A stretch of DNA of 64,000 bases from Facklamia hominis CCUG 36813 (GTDB lineage Bacteria > Bacillota > Bacilli > Lactobacillales > Aerococcaceae), in the NCBI RefSeq assembly GCF_000301035.1, contig NZ_JH932292.1, forward strand, positions 496,001-560,000, given 5' to 3'. Below the pieces are notes generated by a model. It was not told where the DNA came from. It did not search any database and saw only the letters and a list, made by a program, of their open reading frames with translations. Each line of letters opens with the position of its first letter. Positions within the stretch are counted from its first letter, which is position 1. Below, piece by piece: positions 48,879 through 57,204 of the stretch. The translations under genes and the position numbers were made by a program.

Positions 48879-49577
48879 TTATTCCAATAATTTGCTAAAG
48901 TATTTCCAATCTTTATAGATTATATTTTGACGAGTAAAATCTAATTTTCCTTCTTCCCGTAACTCCTTAACGACTTTACCAGCGGTCTCACGCGTCGTCC
49001 CTGCCACACTAGCTAATTCCATAATCGTTAAGGGATGCGGGATAATCACATGATCCGGCATAAATTTGCCCATATCATACATCCAAATAGCCAATGTTTG
49101 AATAACTCGCATGGTTGCACTAGGAATCGCCGTCATTTGTACCCGTTTTTCTAAATAATATTGAATATCCGTTAAGTTACTATAAACATAGGCCAATTGT
49201 TCACTATTTGAACGAACAATATCCTCCATTAATTTCTTTGGAATATAAAACAAATCAACATCTGTGACAGCAATCGCATCATAAATATGTTCACTACGAT
49301 TCATAAACTCGGCGTAAGGGAAAAAACTCTCTTCACCCACATAATCCAAATAGCGATAATCGCCACTCGCATCTTCTCTCTCCAAACGAACTAACCCTTT
49401 AAAATTAAAATAAGAATAGATAATCGGATCCTCTCGAAAGAAAATATACTGTCCTTTAGAAATATGATGAAATAAAGCCGAAGAAGTAATTTGATTAGCT
49501 TGTTCTAAAGTCAGACGAGAAAAAAAGTCATAGTCTTCTAATTGTTCAACATAACGCTCCAAATCTCGGTTAACCAT
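48879..49577 (-). CDS. Crp/Fnr family transcriptional regulator
   Basis: A 232-residue protein: N-terminal cyclic-nucleotide-binding-like beta barrel (about 20-130), dimer helix, and C-terminal Crp-type winged helix (LTIMELASVAGTTRETAGKV). No Cys is present, so an Fnr iron-sulfur cluster is excluded. Members of this type in Lactobacillales include ArcR/Flp-like regulators of arginine catabolism or respiration, and part of an arc operon lies at the right end of the window, but any link is speculation. Start ATG has GAGAGGGGG upstream. The importer operon promoter begins at its 3' end. Confidence 0.88.
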   Translation of the reverse strand: MVNRDLERYVEQLEDYDFFSRLTLEQANQITSSALFHHISKGQYIFFREDPIIYSYFNFKGLVRLEREDASGDYRYLDYVGEESFFPYAEFMNRSEHIYDAIAVTDVDLFYIPKKLMEDIVRSNSEQLAYVYSNLTDIQYYLEKRVQMTAIPSATMRVIQTLAIWMYDMGKFMPDHVIIPHPLTIMELASVAGTTRETAGKVVKELREEGKLDFTRQNIIYKDWKYFSKLLE

Positions 49578-49658
49578 ATAAGCCCCCTCTCATTCATTAA
49601 TACTGCCTTACACAAGGACAAAGCAGCCTATCACGTGTCCTTTTCATGTCATACGTTC

Positions 49659-49687
49659 ATTATGTCATGATTCTGACTTTCTTTCAA
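49659..49687 (-). promoter_or_regulatory. Promoter of the Crp/Fnr-type gene
   Basis: TTGAAA, 17 bp and CATAAT on the minus strand, 82 bp before the start codon. The interval 49578-49894 also holds a palindrome and the ABC-exporter terminator but no gene. Confidence 0.55.
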
Positions 49688-49738
49688 GATAAAAGCGATT
49701 AAACATTATAATCGATGAGCAAGTATCAATAAGATTTT

Positions 49739-49756
49739 AATATAAACGTTTATATT
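49739..49756. repeat. 18-bp perfect palindrome (candidate operator)
   Basis: AATATAAACGTTTATATT is fully self-complementary and centred on CG, as in LacI-family or cre-like operators, but it lacks the TG/CA ends of a CcpA site. It lies upstream of the Crp/Fnr promoter. Confidence 0.5.
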
Positions 49757-49823
49757 TCACTTATTTTTAATGTTAGGCACAAACGTGCTTTTCCTTCTAG
49801 TTATCTTTTATCTAGTAAATCAT

Positions 49824-49852
49824 AAGATCCAGGGAAACCTGCCCTGGATCTT
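49824..49852 (-). terminator. Terminator after the second ABC exporter operon
   Basis: AAGATCCAGGG and its complement form an 11-bp stem with a 7-nt loop. The T tract is short on both sides, so termination may be partial. Confidence 0.7.
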
Positions 49853-49894
49853 TAATTTAACATTATTAAGACTAATCGACGTTAGACCTATTTT

Positions 49895-51649
49895 TCATAA
49901 TGATTGAGCCATCTGAGTCTGCTTATTGTAGATATCAGCATAAAAGCCATCTAATTCCAATAAACTTTGATGATCTCCCCGTTCAACAATCTGCCCTTTA
50001 TCCAAGACCAATATTAAATCAGCATGGAGAATCGTTGATAGACGATGTGCAATGATGAAGGTGGTTCTTCCTTCTTGCAAGACCTTCATGGCATTTTGAA
50101 TGATCCTTTCGGTCTGGGTATCAATATGTGAAGTAGCCTCGTCTAATACTAAAATTTTTGGATCATTTACCAGTGTTCTGGCAAAAGCAATGAGTTGCCG
50201 TTCTCCCGAAGATAAGGACTGCCCTCGCTCTGCAAGTGGAGTATGTATTCCTTGATCAAGCTTAGCAAGCAAAGGGCCTCCTCCTACTCTTCTAAGCGCC
50301 TCCACTAATTGGTCATCCGTTAGTTCTTGATGATAACGGCGAATATTTTCTGCAACCGTCCCAGTAAACAAATAGGGTTCTTGTAAGACAATGCCCATTT
50401 GATCCCGAACACTCTCTCTGGAAAAATCTTTAATATCTTGTCCATCAATAAGAATTCTCCCTCTTTGAGGATCATAAAATCGCATCAATAAATTCATTAA
50501 CGACGACTTACCAGATCCTGTCGTGCCCACCAAGGCGACCGTTTGCCCAGACTTCACCCTAAAGTTAATCTCCTTTAAAACTGGATGGTTCGCTTGATAA
50601 GCAAAACAGACATGATCGAAAACAACAGAACCTTCTTGCATCTGAAAGATTGAGTCAGGGTCTTCCTCAACTTGACTATCCAAAAGTTCAAAAACACGAT
50701 GGGCAGCTACTAAGGCCTGCTGAAGAGAAACATTCATATAGACCATGTTGGTCAAAGGATCAAAGAGCATCATAATATAATTCATCACTAAATAGAATTT
50801 ACCCACCGAATAAACCAGGTTCCCCTGAGTATTAACTGCCATAATATAGGCGATGAAACAAACCATCACCATGATCTTAATAAAATTCGACAATGACCAT
50901 TCAAGAGTCGCTTCAATCTTTAAATATTTTAAGCGATTGGTCAACCATGACTGACTTAATTTAGAAAATTGCTCTTCCACATGCTCTTCCTGATTGAAAG
51001 ACTGAATTAACGAAATACCTTGGACTAATTCACTGGTAGCTGAATTAATCTCACTACTTGACTCACGGTCATACTGATTAATTGGCTTAACTAATTTGGA
51101 ATAAAACTGCTGCCAATAAATAAAAACAGGGATTAAGATCAATAAGGGAATGGCGATTCGATAATCGGTATAAAATAATGCCAAATATGCCCCAATAACC
51201 TTGGTAAAGTTCAATAAAATCTGAGTTGAAAAGGTCTGATAAAACTTCAAGCGAATCGTCTCCGTATCATTTACAATTCGCGAAGCAATTTTACCAGCCG
51301 GCTTATCATCAAAAAAAGAGACCGGTAAGGACTGCATACGGGCATAGGCTTGGTCACGCATCCAGCGAACAATGCGATTAGACCCAATTCCGGTTAACAC
51401 ACGGCTCAAATAGGATAAAGTGACTGCTAGCAGGGAAAGGATTAAATAGATTGTTAGTAACTGCAGCACTTTACTTGTTTCAAAAGATCCTTTGCTTTGA
51501 ATCATTTGGGTCAAATAATCTAACAAATCAGAAATTAATCTAGGACAATAATAGAGTAAAATGGTTGATATAATCAACAATGTAATACCTAACAAGAATA
51601 AAAGCCATTCTTGTTTAATAGCTAATAATAACCGCTTAAATTCCTTCAT
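49895..51649 (-). CDS. Heterodimeric ABC exporter subunit with canonical ATP site
   Basis: A 584-residue half-transporter: six membrane helices (about 15-305), then an ATPase domain with GTTGSGKSSLMN, signature SLSSGERQ, catalytic Glu in LDEATSHID and IAHRLST. It pairs with the upstream partner that has a degenerate site. The start overlaps the partner by 14 bp, with GGAGG within the partner's last codons. Operon placement behind an attenuator suggests inducible drug export. Confidence 0.92.
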   Translation of the reverse strand: MKEFKRLLLAIKQEWLLFLLGITLLIISTILLYYCPRLISDLLDYLTQMIQSKGSFETSKVLQLLTIYLILSLLAVTLSYLSRVLTGIGSNRIVRWMRDQAYARMQSLPVSFFDDKPAGKIASRIVNDTETIRLKFYQTFSTQILLNFTKVIGAYLALFYTDYRIAIPLLILIPVFIYWQQFYSKLVKPINQYDRESSSEINSATSELVQGISLIQSFNQEEHVEEQFSKLSQSWLTNRLKYLKIEATLEWSLSNFIKIMVMVCFIAYIMAVNTQGNLVYSVGKFYLVMNYIMMLFDPLTNMVYMNVSLQQALVAAHRVFELLDSQVEEDPDSIFQMQEGSVVFDHVCFAYQANHPVLKEINFRVKSGQTVALVGTTGSGKSSLMNLLMRFYDPQRGRILIDGQDIKDFSRESVRDQMGIVLQEPYLFTGTVAENIRRYHQELTDDQLVEALRRVGGGPLLAKLDQGIHTPLAERGQSLSSGERQLIAFARTLVNDPKILVLDEATSHIDTQTERIIQNAMKVLQEGRTTFIIAHRLSTILHADLILVLDKGQIVERGDHQSLLELDGFYADIYNKQTQMAQSL

Positions 51650-53378
51650 TCACTTTTCCTCCCATCTGCTGCAAATGATACTGATCTGCGTACCATCCAG
51701 GCTGATTCTGCAATTCTATCGGCGTTCCCTCCTGGATGATGCGCCCTTGATCCAAAACAATAATATAATCAGCAGCTTGGACAGCTGAAAGTCGATGGGT
51801 CACAATTAGATTAGTTTGCCCAGAGCGAAGTTCATGAATATGATTAATAATCGTACGCTCTGTATTAGCATCGACGGCAGACAGGGCATCATCTAAAATA
51901 AGAATCGGAGCTTTAGCGATTAATGCACGAGCAATAGCCAAACGCTGCTTTTGTCCTCCTGATAAGGCCACGCCCTTTTCACCGACTAAGGTCTCTAAGC
52001 CCTGACTCAGTTGATCAATATCCTTAGCTAAATCGGCTGCCTGAAGAACCTGACCCAAGTCTTGCTCTGTGGCTGTAGGATTTGAAAAGAGAATATTCTC
52101 TTTAACCGATTGAGAAAACAAGAAGTGTTCCTGAGGCACATAAGCAAATTGCTGGCTTAAGGATTGAAGATCATAGTCTTCAATCGCTTGCCCATTAATC
52201 AACAACCGTCCCTGATTACCGACCGGCCATTGTCTTAATAATTGCCGGATGAGTGTTGTCTTTCCACTTCCCGTTTTTCCGACGATGCCCAGAGTTTCTC
52301 CTTCCTTCAAGGTGACTTGAATATCTCTCAGACTTGGCTGAGATTGAAGTGGATATTTAAAGCCATAATTTTGCCATTCAATGGAATGTATCTGGTCTAG
52401 TTTAAGCGATCCCGACTTGGAGAGATGATCCTGTGTTTCTTCAAGCTCACGAATTTTACGATATGCAACTCGACCTTGTTGTATATCTGAAAAAATACTT
52501 GCAATATCCCAAATCGAATAATTAAGCATCGTTAGATAAAGTTGAAAAGAAACCAACATCCCCAAAGTCACTTCACCCCTTTGTAATAATTGAGCACCAT
52601 AGCCCATTCCAATAACCATGGCAATTGCTGAAAAGAGACTTGCCGCTTGATTATAAAGCCCAGTGATTTTGATATATGCATTATTACTTTGATTCACTGC
52701 TGCAGTTTTTTCTTTAAAATGAAATAGTTCCTCCTCTGCCTTAGACGTCGTACGAATAACACGGACACCTTCCACCACCTCCAACACCTGATCATTCAAG
52801 TGTGTAACAGATTCTCGCATCGTTTCATAACTTTTTTCTACTTTACTTGTTAGAAAATACATGATTACCCCATAAATTAATAAAGGTATTAAACTTAAAA
52901 GCGTCAACTTCCATGAAATGAAGCCTATCATTAGCACCATCAGAGTAATAATTGTCACGCCATCTAAGACAACAGCCATAAAGAACCATGCCATAACATA
53001 ACCAATCGTTGGTATATCTTCCGTCATTCGCGTCATGAGGTCTCCTGAACGAAATTGTTCATAAAAAGAACTTCTCATAGCTAAAAGTCGTTTAAAGATC
53101 TTGATTCGAATGTGATGAATCAAAGAAAAACTTTCACCAAACACTAAATACATTAAGACGGCATTGCCAATATAAGCAATCGCTGCTGCCATAAACAGAG
53201 CAAACAAAAAAGCGAATCCTATTTTTTGAGTAAGCCCCCCTGCAACCATCTTATCAATGAATATTTGAATGATATAGGTAGGAGCCAATTCTGCAATCGC
53301 AGTAATAATAATTGCTACAAATGCTATAGAAAACTTTTTTGAATGCTTACGAATCGTTTCTAAATATAAACTAAACAT
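51636..53378 (-). CDS. Heterodimeric ABC exporter subunit with degenerate ATP site
   Basis: A 580-residue half-transporter: six helices (about 15-300) and an ATPase domain with GKTGSGKTTLIRQL, ALSGGQKQ and Walker B LDDALSAVD (Asp instead of the catalytic Glu), as in BmrC/LmrC/PatA-like subunits. Start ATG has GAGGT upstream. It is first after a leader of about 200 nt containing a short ORF and a terminator hairpin, so its expression should depend on read-through. Confidence 0.92.
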   Translation of the reverse strand: MFSLYLETIRKHSKKFSIAFVAIIITAIAELAPTYIIQIFIDKMVAGGLTQKIGFAFLFALFMAAAIAYIGNAVLMYLVFGESFSLIHHIRIKIFKRLLAMRSSFYEQFRSGDLMTRMTEDIPTIGYVMAWFFMAVVLDGVTIITLMVLMIGFISWKLTLLSLIPLLIYGVIMYFLTSKVEKSYETMRESVTHLNDQVLEVVEGVRVIRTTSKAEEELFHFKEKTAAVNQSNNAYIKITGLYNQAASLFSAIAMVIGMGYGAQLLQRGEVTLGMLVSFQLYLTMLNYSIWDIASIFSDIQQGRVAYRKIRELEETQDHLSKSGSLKLDQIHSIEWQNYGFKYPLQSQPSLRDIQVTLKEGETLGIVGKTGSGKTTLIRQLLRQWPVGNQGRLLINGQAIEDYDLQSLSQQFAYVPQEHFLFSQSVKENILFSNPTATEQDLGQVLQAADLAKDIDQLSQGLETLVGEKGVALSGGQKQRLAIARALIAKAPILILDDALSAVDANTERTIINHIHELRSGQTNLIVTHRLSAVQAADYIIVLDQGRIIQEGTPIELQNQPGWYADQYHLQQMGGKVNEGI

Positions 53379-53402
53379 TGTAACCTCATTTCTATTTTAA
53401 AC

Positions 53403-53445
53403 ACACAAAAACGCCTCTCCTATCGTCCATGATAAAAGAAGCGTC
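53403..53445 (-). terminator. Leader terminator (attenuator) before the ABC exporter operon
   Basis: On the minus strand a 15-bp stem with several G-U pairs (GACGCTTCTTTTATC / GATAGGAGAGGCGTT), 6-nt loop, then TTTTTGTGTG. It lies between the leader peptide stop and the exporter start, with 25 bp to the start codon, so it must be bypassed for expression. Confidence 0.8.
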
Positions 53446-53481
53446 ATAAATTGCATCGCTCGCTGAAGACAGTCACTTATC

Positions 53482-53553
53482 TCAGCCTAATTCTACCATT
53501 TTCAAAGGAGTATTATACATTAAACGATCTAGTAATTTTATAATGGTTCCCAT
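53482..53553 (-). CDS. Leader peptide of the ABC exporter operon
   Basis: A 23-codon ORF (MGTIIKLLDRLMYNTPLKMV then ELG, stop TGA) with an excellent Shine-Dalgarno, AAAGGAG, 8 nt before the ATG, and located just after a consensus promoter. Within it TAATACTCCTTT (53504-53515) is complementary over 12 nt, one G-U, to AAAGGAGTGTTA (53557-53568), its own ribosome-binding region. The stop codon is 37 bp ahead of the attenuator hairpin. Known parallels are the leader peptides of bmrCD in B. subtilis and of erm genes, which sense ribosome stalling by antibiotics. No sequence match to a described leader is claimed. Confidence 0.72.
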   Translation of the reverse strand: MGTIIKLLDRLMYNTPLKMVELG

Positions 53554-53589
53554 CGTTAACACTCCTTTCTATGTTGATTTATATGTTTA

Positions 53590-53618
53590 ATAATAGACCT
53601 ATATGAAAGCCTTGTCAA
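53590..53618 (-). promoter_or_regulatory. Promoter of the leader peptide/ABC exporter operon
   Basis: TTGACA, 17-bp spacer, TATTAT on the minus strand: near consensus. Transcription should start around 53583, 30 nt before the leader ATG. Confidence 0.85.
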
Positions 53619-53654
53619 TTGTTATTTTTGGCTATTATTAAAAGTACCCAAAGT

Positions 53655-53739
53655 AAAAAAAATCCTCTTGCAAGCGATAGAGTAGAATGTGTCAGCTATT
53701 AATAGCTATTGATTCCACCCCAGCAAAATTGCAAAAGGA
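53655..53739 (-). terminator. Terminator after argS with a long loop
   Basis: On the minus strand TCCTTTTGCAA pairs with TTGCAAGAGGA over a 55-nt loop, then TTTTTTTT. The loop contains the palindrome AGCTATTAATAGCT as an inner hairpin. Confidence 0.75.
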
Positions 53740-53781
53740 CTTATTATATTCTAAATGTTTAACAAACTAACTAATCATCCA

Positions 53782-55476
53782 TTACATTCTTTCAGGCGCT
53801 TTAATATTTAAGAGTGATAAAGCATCTTTCAAGACAATGGTAACTGCCTTAACTAGTTGGATCCGAGTTTCCAATTGGTCATTTTCTTCTAAGATTCTAA
53901 CCTTAGCATAGTATTTGTTAGCTTGTTGCGCTAAAGTAATCGCGTACTTAGCGATGACAGATGGTTCATATTCAGTCGCTGCCTTGACAATCACTTCAGG
54001 ATAATTTTGCAACAATTTGATAATTTCCCAAGAATTTTCATCATCTAAGTTGAAATCAACCGTGTCAGAAACTTCTTTACCATATTTTGCGATCACTGTA
54101 TTTAACCGTGCATAGGTATATTGAACATATGGTCCCGTTTCTCCCTCGAATTGAACGACTTCATCTAGGTTGAAATCAAATGAATTCAGACGATCCGACT
54201 TCAAGTCGTGGAAGACAACTGCACCCACCCCAACTTGTTGGGCAACTTCTTGACGATTTTCTAGATTAGGATTTTTAGCCGCAATTTGTTCATCAGCGAT
54301 TTCAATAGCTTCATGAAGCACTTTTTCCAATAAGACAATTTTCCCTTTCCGAGTGGATAATTTCTTACCATTTAAAGTAATCAAACCAAAAGGAATATGG
54401 TGCATATCGTCAGACCAATCATTGCCCATTTCCTTCAGAACAGCCTTTAATTGTTTAAAGTGATCACTCTGTTCGCTTCCCACAACATAAAGACTTTGAA
54501 CGAAATCAAAGGTCCGTTTACGGTAATAAGCTGTCGCTAAATCCCGAGTTAAGTAAAGAGTCGCTCCGTCCGATTTTTTAATTAAGGCAATTGGTAAATT
54601 GTATTTATCCAAGTTAACAACCGTCGCACCATTTTCAATATGAGAGATGCCTTTATCTGCTAGGATATCAATGACTTCTTGCATCTTATCATTATAGAAA
54701 GACTCTCCAGTGTAGTAATCAAAATGGATATCCAACAAGTCATAGACTTTCTTAAAGGTCTTTATTGATTCATCCTTGAACCAATTCCATAAATCAAGAT
54801 ACTCTTGATTTCCTTCTTCTAATTCTTTAAAAACTTGCCGTGCTTGATCTTCAAGCTCTGGATTTTCTTCAGCTTTTTCATGGAAATCAACGTATAACTT
54901 AACTAATTCATTCACTGGGTCGGCTTTAACAACTTCTTCATCTCCCCAGCCTTTATAAGCAACGATTAACTTACCAAATTGAGTTCCCCAGTCACCCAAG
55001 TGATTAATACGAATTGGATTATAATTAATTTTTGCAAGAATTTTTGCAATAGACTCGCCCAATACTGTAGAACGTAAGTGCCCCATCGACATTGGTTTAG
55101 CAATGTTCGGTGATGACATATCAATCGGAACATTACCCCCTTTACCGACATCCGTACAACCATAGTCAGACCCTTTGGTTAAGATTTCTCCAATCACCGA
55201 ATTACCATGAGCGCCTTTTTCGATGAAGAAGTTGATATAGGCACCCACTACTTGTACCTTCTCAAAACCAGATGGATCTAGCTTAGCAGCTAATTCCTCA
55301 GCGATTGCATTGGGTGCTTTCCGAAAAATCTTGGCTAGGCTAAATACTGGGAAGGCATAATCACCCAATTCGCTATTGCTTGGTTTTTCAATCAAACGAC
55401 TTAGTTGATCCTTATCTAAATGCTCCGACAACTCTTTATGCAATAAATCAACAATTTTCTCTTTTACTGACATCAT
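53782..55476 (-). CDS. argS: Arginyl-tRNA synthetase
   Basis: A 564-residue class I synthetase. The HIGH-type motif appears as PMSMGHLRST, and the catalytic KMSK region is KLSTRKGK, as usual in ArgRS. It ends in the all-helical anticodon domain with the conserved C-terminal ApERM. Two adjacent ATGs begin it (55476, 55473), with AAAGGAAG upstream. Transcription is controlled by the T-box in its leader. Confidence 0.96.
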   Translation of the reverse strand: MMSVKEKIVDLLHKELSEHLDKDQLSRLIEKPSNSELGDYAFPVFSLAKIFRKAPNAIAEELAAKLDPSGFEKVQVVGAYINFFIEKGAHGNSVIGEILTKGSDYGCTDVGKGGNVPIDMSSPNIAKPMSMGHLRSTVLGESIAKILAKINYNPIRINHLGDWGTQFGKLIVAYKGWGDEEVVKADPVNELVKLYVDFHEKAEENPELEDQARQVFKELEEGNQEYLDLWNWFKDESIKTFKKVYDLLDIHFDYYTGESFYNDKMQEVIDILADKGISHIENGATVVNLDKYNLPIALIKKSDGATLYLTRDLATAYYRKRTFDFVQSLYVVGSEQSDHFKQLKAVLKEMGNDWSDDMHHIPFGLITLNGKKLSTRKGKIVLLEKVLHEAIEIADEQIAAKNPNLENRQEVAQQVGVGAVVFHDLKSDRLNSFDFNLDEVVQFEGETGPYVQYTYARLNTVIAKYGKEVSDTVDFNLDDENSWEIIKLLQNYPEVIVKAATEYEPSVIAKYAITLAQQANKYYAKVRILEENDQLETRIQLVKAVTIVLKDALSLLNIKAPERM

Positions 55477-55504
55477 TTTCTTCCTTTCTTATTTGGTCTC
55501 GTAT

Positions 55505-55747
55505 AAAAAAAGACCCCTGGGGAACCCCCCAGAGGCATATAAAATACACGGTACCACTCTGATTAGCCAGTCTAATAAACAGGCTATCTCTATGCTATAA
55601 CGTCGCTAAACGTGATAGACTACTCATAATTTCATCTATCCTATCAGAAAGTGCGCTTCGGTGAAAATATCTTCATCGGCTCTCATCGTCCCGACTTGCT
55701 GTTGAATAAGGCTTCACTTACTCTCTTTCCCAATTTTATCTATGAAT
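55505..55747 (-). promoter_or_regulatory. T-box riboswitch of argS
   Basis: The leader of about 240 nt has the T-box core AGAGTGGTACCGTG (55547-55560), a terminator CCTCTGGGG / CCCCAGGGG with TTTTTTT (55507-55535), and a Stem I region with GAGAGTAAG near its 5' end. A CGC triplet in GAAGCGCAC on the 3' side of Stem I is a candidate Arg specifier (inference). Uncharged tRNA-Arg would pair with the bulge and allow read-through into argS. Confidence 0.85.
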
Positions 55748-55753
55748 GACTTC

Positions 55754-55781
55754 ATTATAATTGATTTTTTTAATAAATCAA
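55754..55781 (-). promoter_or_regulatory. Promoter of argS
   Basis: TTGATT, 16 bp, TATAAT on the minus strand. The rest of the interval up to 55958 is very AT-rich with no gene; a weak hairpin (GTTACT / AAGTAAT, about 55930-55950) may end the M42 gene transcript. Confidence 0.75.
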
Positions 55782-55958
55782 CCCTATTTCCAAAAAAAGT
55801 CTCATAAAAATAAATGATTAAAGAATAAAAAAGCGATCATTATAAATTATACTAACCAATATCAAGAATTTTTATACTATTAGAAAAACTGATAAAAGAT
55901 AAAATCGTCAAAGATTTGTTTTAATTTATGATTACTTCTCGTAGTAACTAATAATAGC

Positions 55959-57023
55959 TTATAAAGAATCATAGATTTCAGGAGTCATCTTAGCCAAAAT
56001 TGCTAGCACTAATTCCTTAGCACTGATAAAGTCTTCATAAGCTACGAAACCATAATGAGTATGAGCATAACGAACTGGAATCCCTACGACGATCGTTGGA
56101 ATTCCTTGATTAGCCAGATGATAGACACTTCCGTTCGTGCCACCACCCTTACGAACAGACGTTTGAACTTTAATTCCCAAGTCTTTAGCTAAGTCTACCG
56201 CCCAATTCTGGAATCCAGGGTGCGTAATCATTGACACATCGAAATTACGTAGCATTGGCCCTTTGGTTAAAGCGGATTGGATTTTGTAATCTGCTGTAAA
56301 GGTATCATCAGCCGGGCAACCTTCATAGACAATCGCTAAATCTGCCTGTAATTGGTTAATAGCTACTTTCGCGCCTCGAGTCCCTACTTCTTCCTGCGTT
56401 GTTAGGACGCCTTGTATCTGAACTTGACTCTCATCGACTTGATCTTGAAAATCTTTCATGGTCTCTAACAAACAGGCACAACCAATACGACAATCAAAGG
56501 CCTTCCCCAATAGCACAGACCCATCCTGTAATTCTTCAAAGGAAACATCTGGCACAACCGGATCTCCTATCTGAATTCCCAATGCAACGGTCGCATCGTA
56601 AGAAGAAGTTCCCACATCAATGACCAATTTATCCATCTCCAAAGGAGCCTTTCTCTCGGCATCCGTCATAAAGTGAGGAGGCGTACTCGCAGTAATCCCT
56701 TTAATTTTTTGACCGGAACGTGTTCTGATGATCACCGTATGAGCCGGAACATTGCTTGTCACCCATCCTCCAACTGGTAAAAAGTCCAACATACCGTTCG
56801 GACGGATAGCTTGAACAATAAAGCCTACTTCATCTTGGTGAGCATCTAATAAAACTCTGACTTTTTGATCGTTAGTGGCCTGATTTTTGTAATTAATAAA
56901 TAGGTTTCCCATTTTATCATGTCGGGTAGTTGCGAAGTCTGCTACATAATTTTCTGCAACTTGACGAACTTCTTCTTCAAAACCAGAAACACCAAAAGCA
57001 TTCGATAAATCTTTAATAATCAT
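55959..57023 (-). CDS. M42 family metallo-aminopeptidase (PepA/FrvX type)
   Basis: A 354-residue cytosolic dinuclear zinc aminopeptidase. Zinc ligands and catalytic residues are seen in DAHQDEVGFIV, the FDCRIGCA Asp, TQEEVGTRG, VYEGCPAD and the final YAHTHYG. In lactic acid bacteria the PepA-type member cleaves acidic N-terminal residues; a broader glucanase-annotated subgroup is the same family. Single gene. Confidence 0.92.
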   Translation of the reverse strand: MIIKDLSNAFGVSGFEEEVRQVAENYVADFATTRHDKMGNLFINYKNQATNDQKVRVLLDAHQDEVGFIVQAIRPNGMLDFLPVGGWVTSNVPAHTVIIRTRSGQKIKGITASTPPHFMTDAERKAPLEMDKLVIDVGTSSYDATVALGIQIGDPVVPDVSFEELQDGSVLLGKAFDCRIGCACLLETMKDFQDQVDESQVQIQGVLTTQEEVGTRGAKVAINQLQADLAIVYEGCPADDTFTADYKIQSALTKGPMLRNFDVSMITHPGFQNWAVDLAKDLGIKVQTSVRKGGGTNGSVYHLANQGIPTIVVGIPVRYAHTHYGFVAYEDFISAKELVLAILAKMTPEIYDSL

Positions 57024-57135
57024 ATTTTAACCTTCTTTCATAATCTAAATCATAACATCCTAGACCTCAATGTCAATGTTGCCAATATTCATTAACAAGC
57101 TCAAACTCGGTCATCAACGTCATCACATTCAATAT

Positions 57136-57179
57136 AAAAGACCTCCAAATGTTAGATTTTGGCCTAACTGACGGAGGTC
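57136..57179 (-). terminator. Terminator after the OppA-type gene
   Basis: On the minus strand GACCTCC and GGAGGTC enclose an inner GTTAG / CTAAC pairing, then CTTTTAT. Confidence 0.85.
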
Positions 57180-57204
57180 AATCCCATGACTAGTACTCTT
57201 CTAA

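Noticed and set aside
53504-53520. AAAGGAG on the plus strand resembling a ribosome binding site
   Set aside because: No plus-strand ORF follows; it is the complement of the regulatory segment inside the leader peptide gene.
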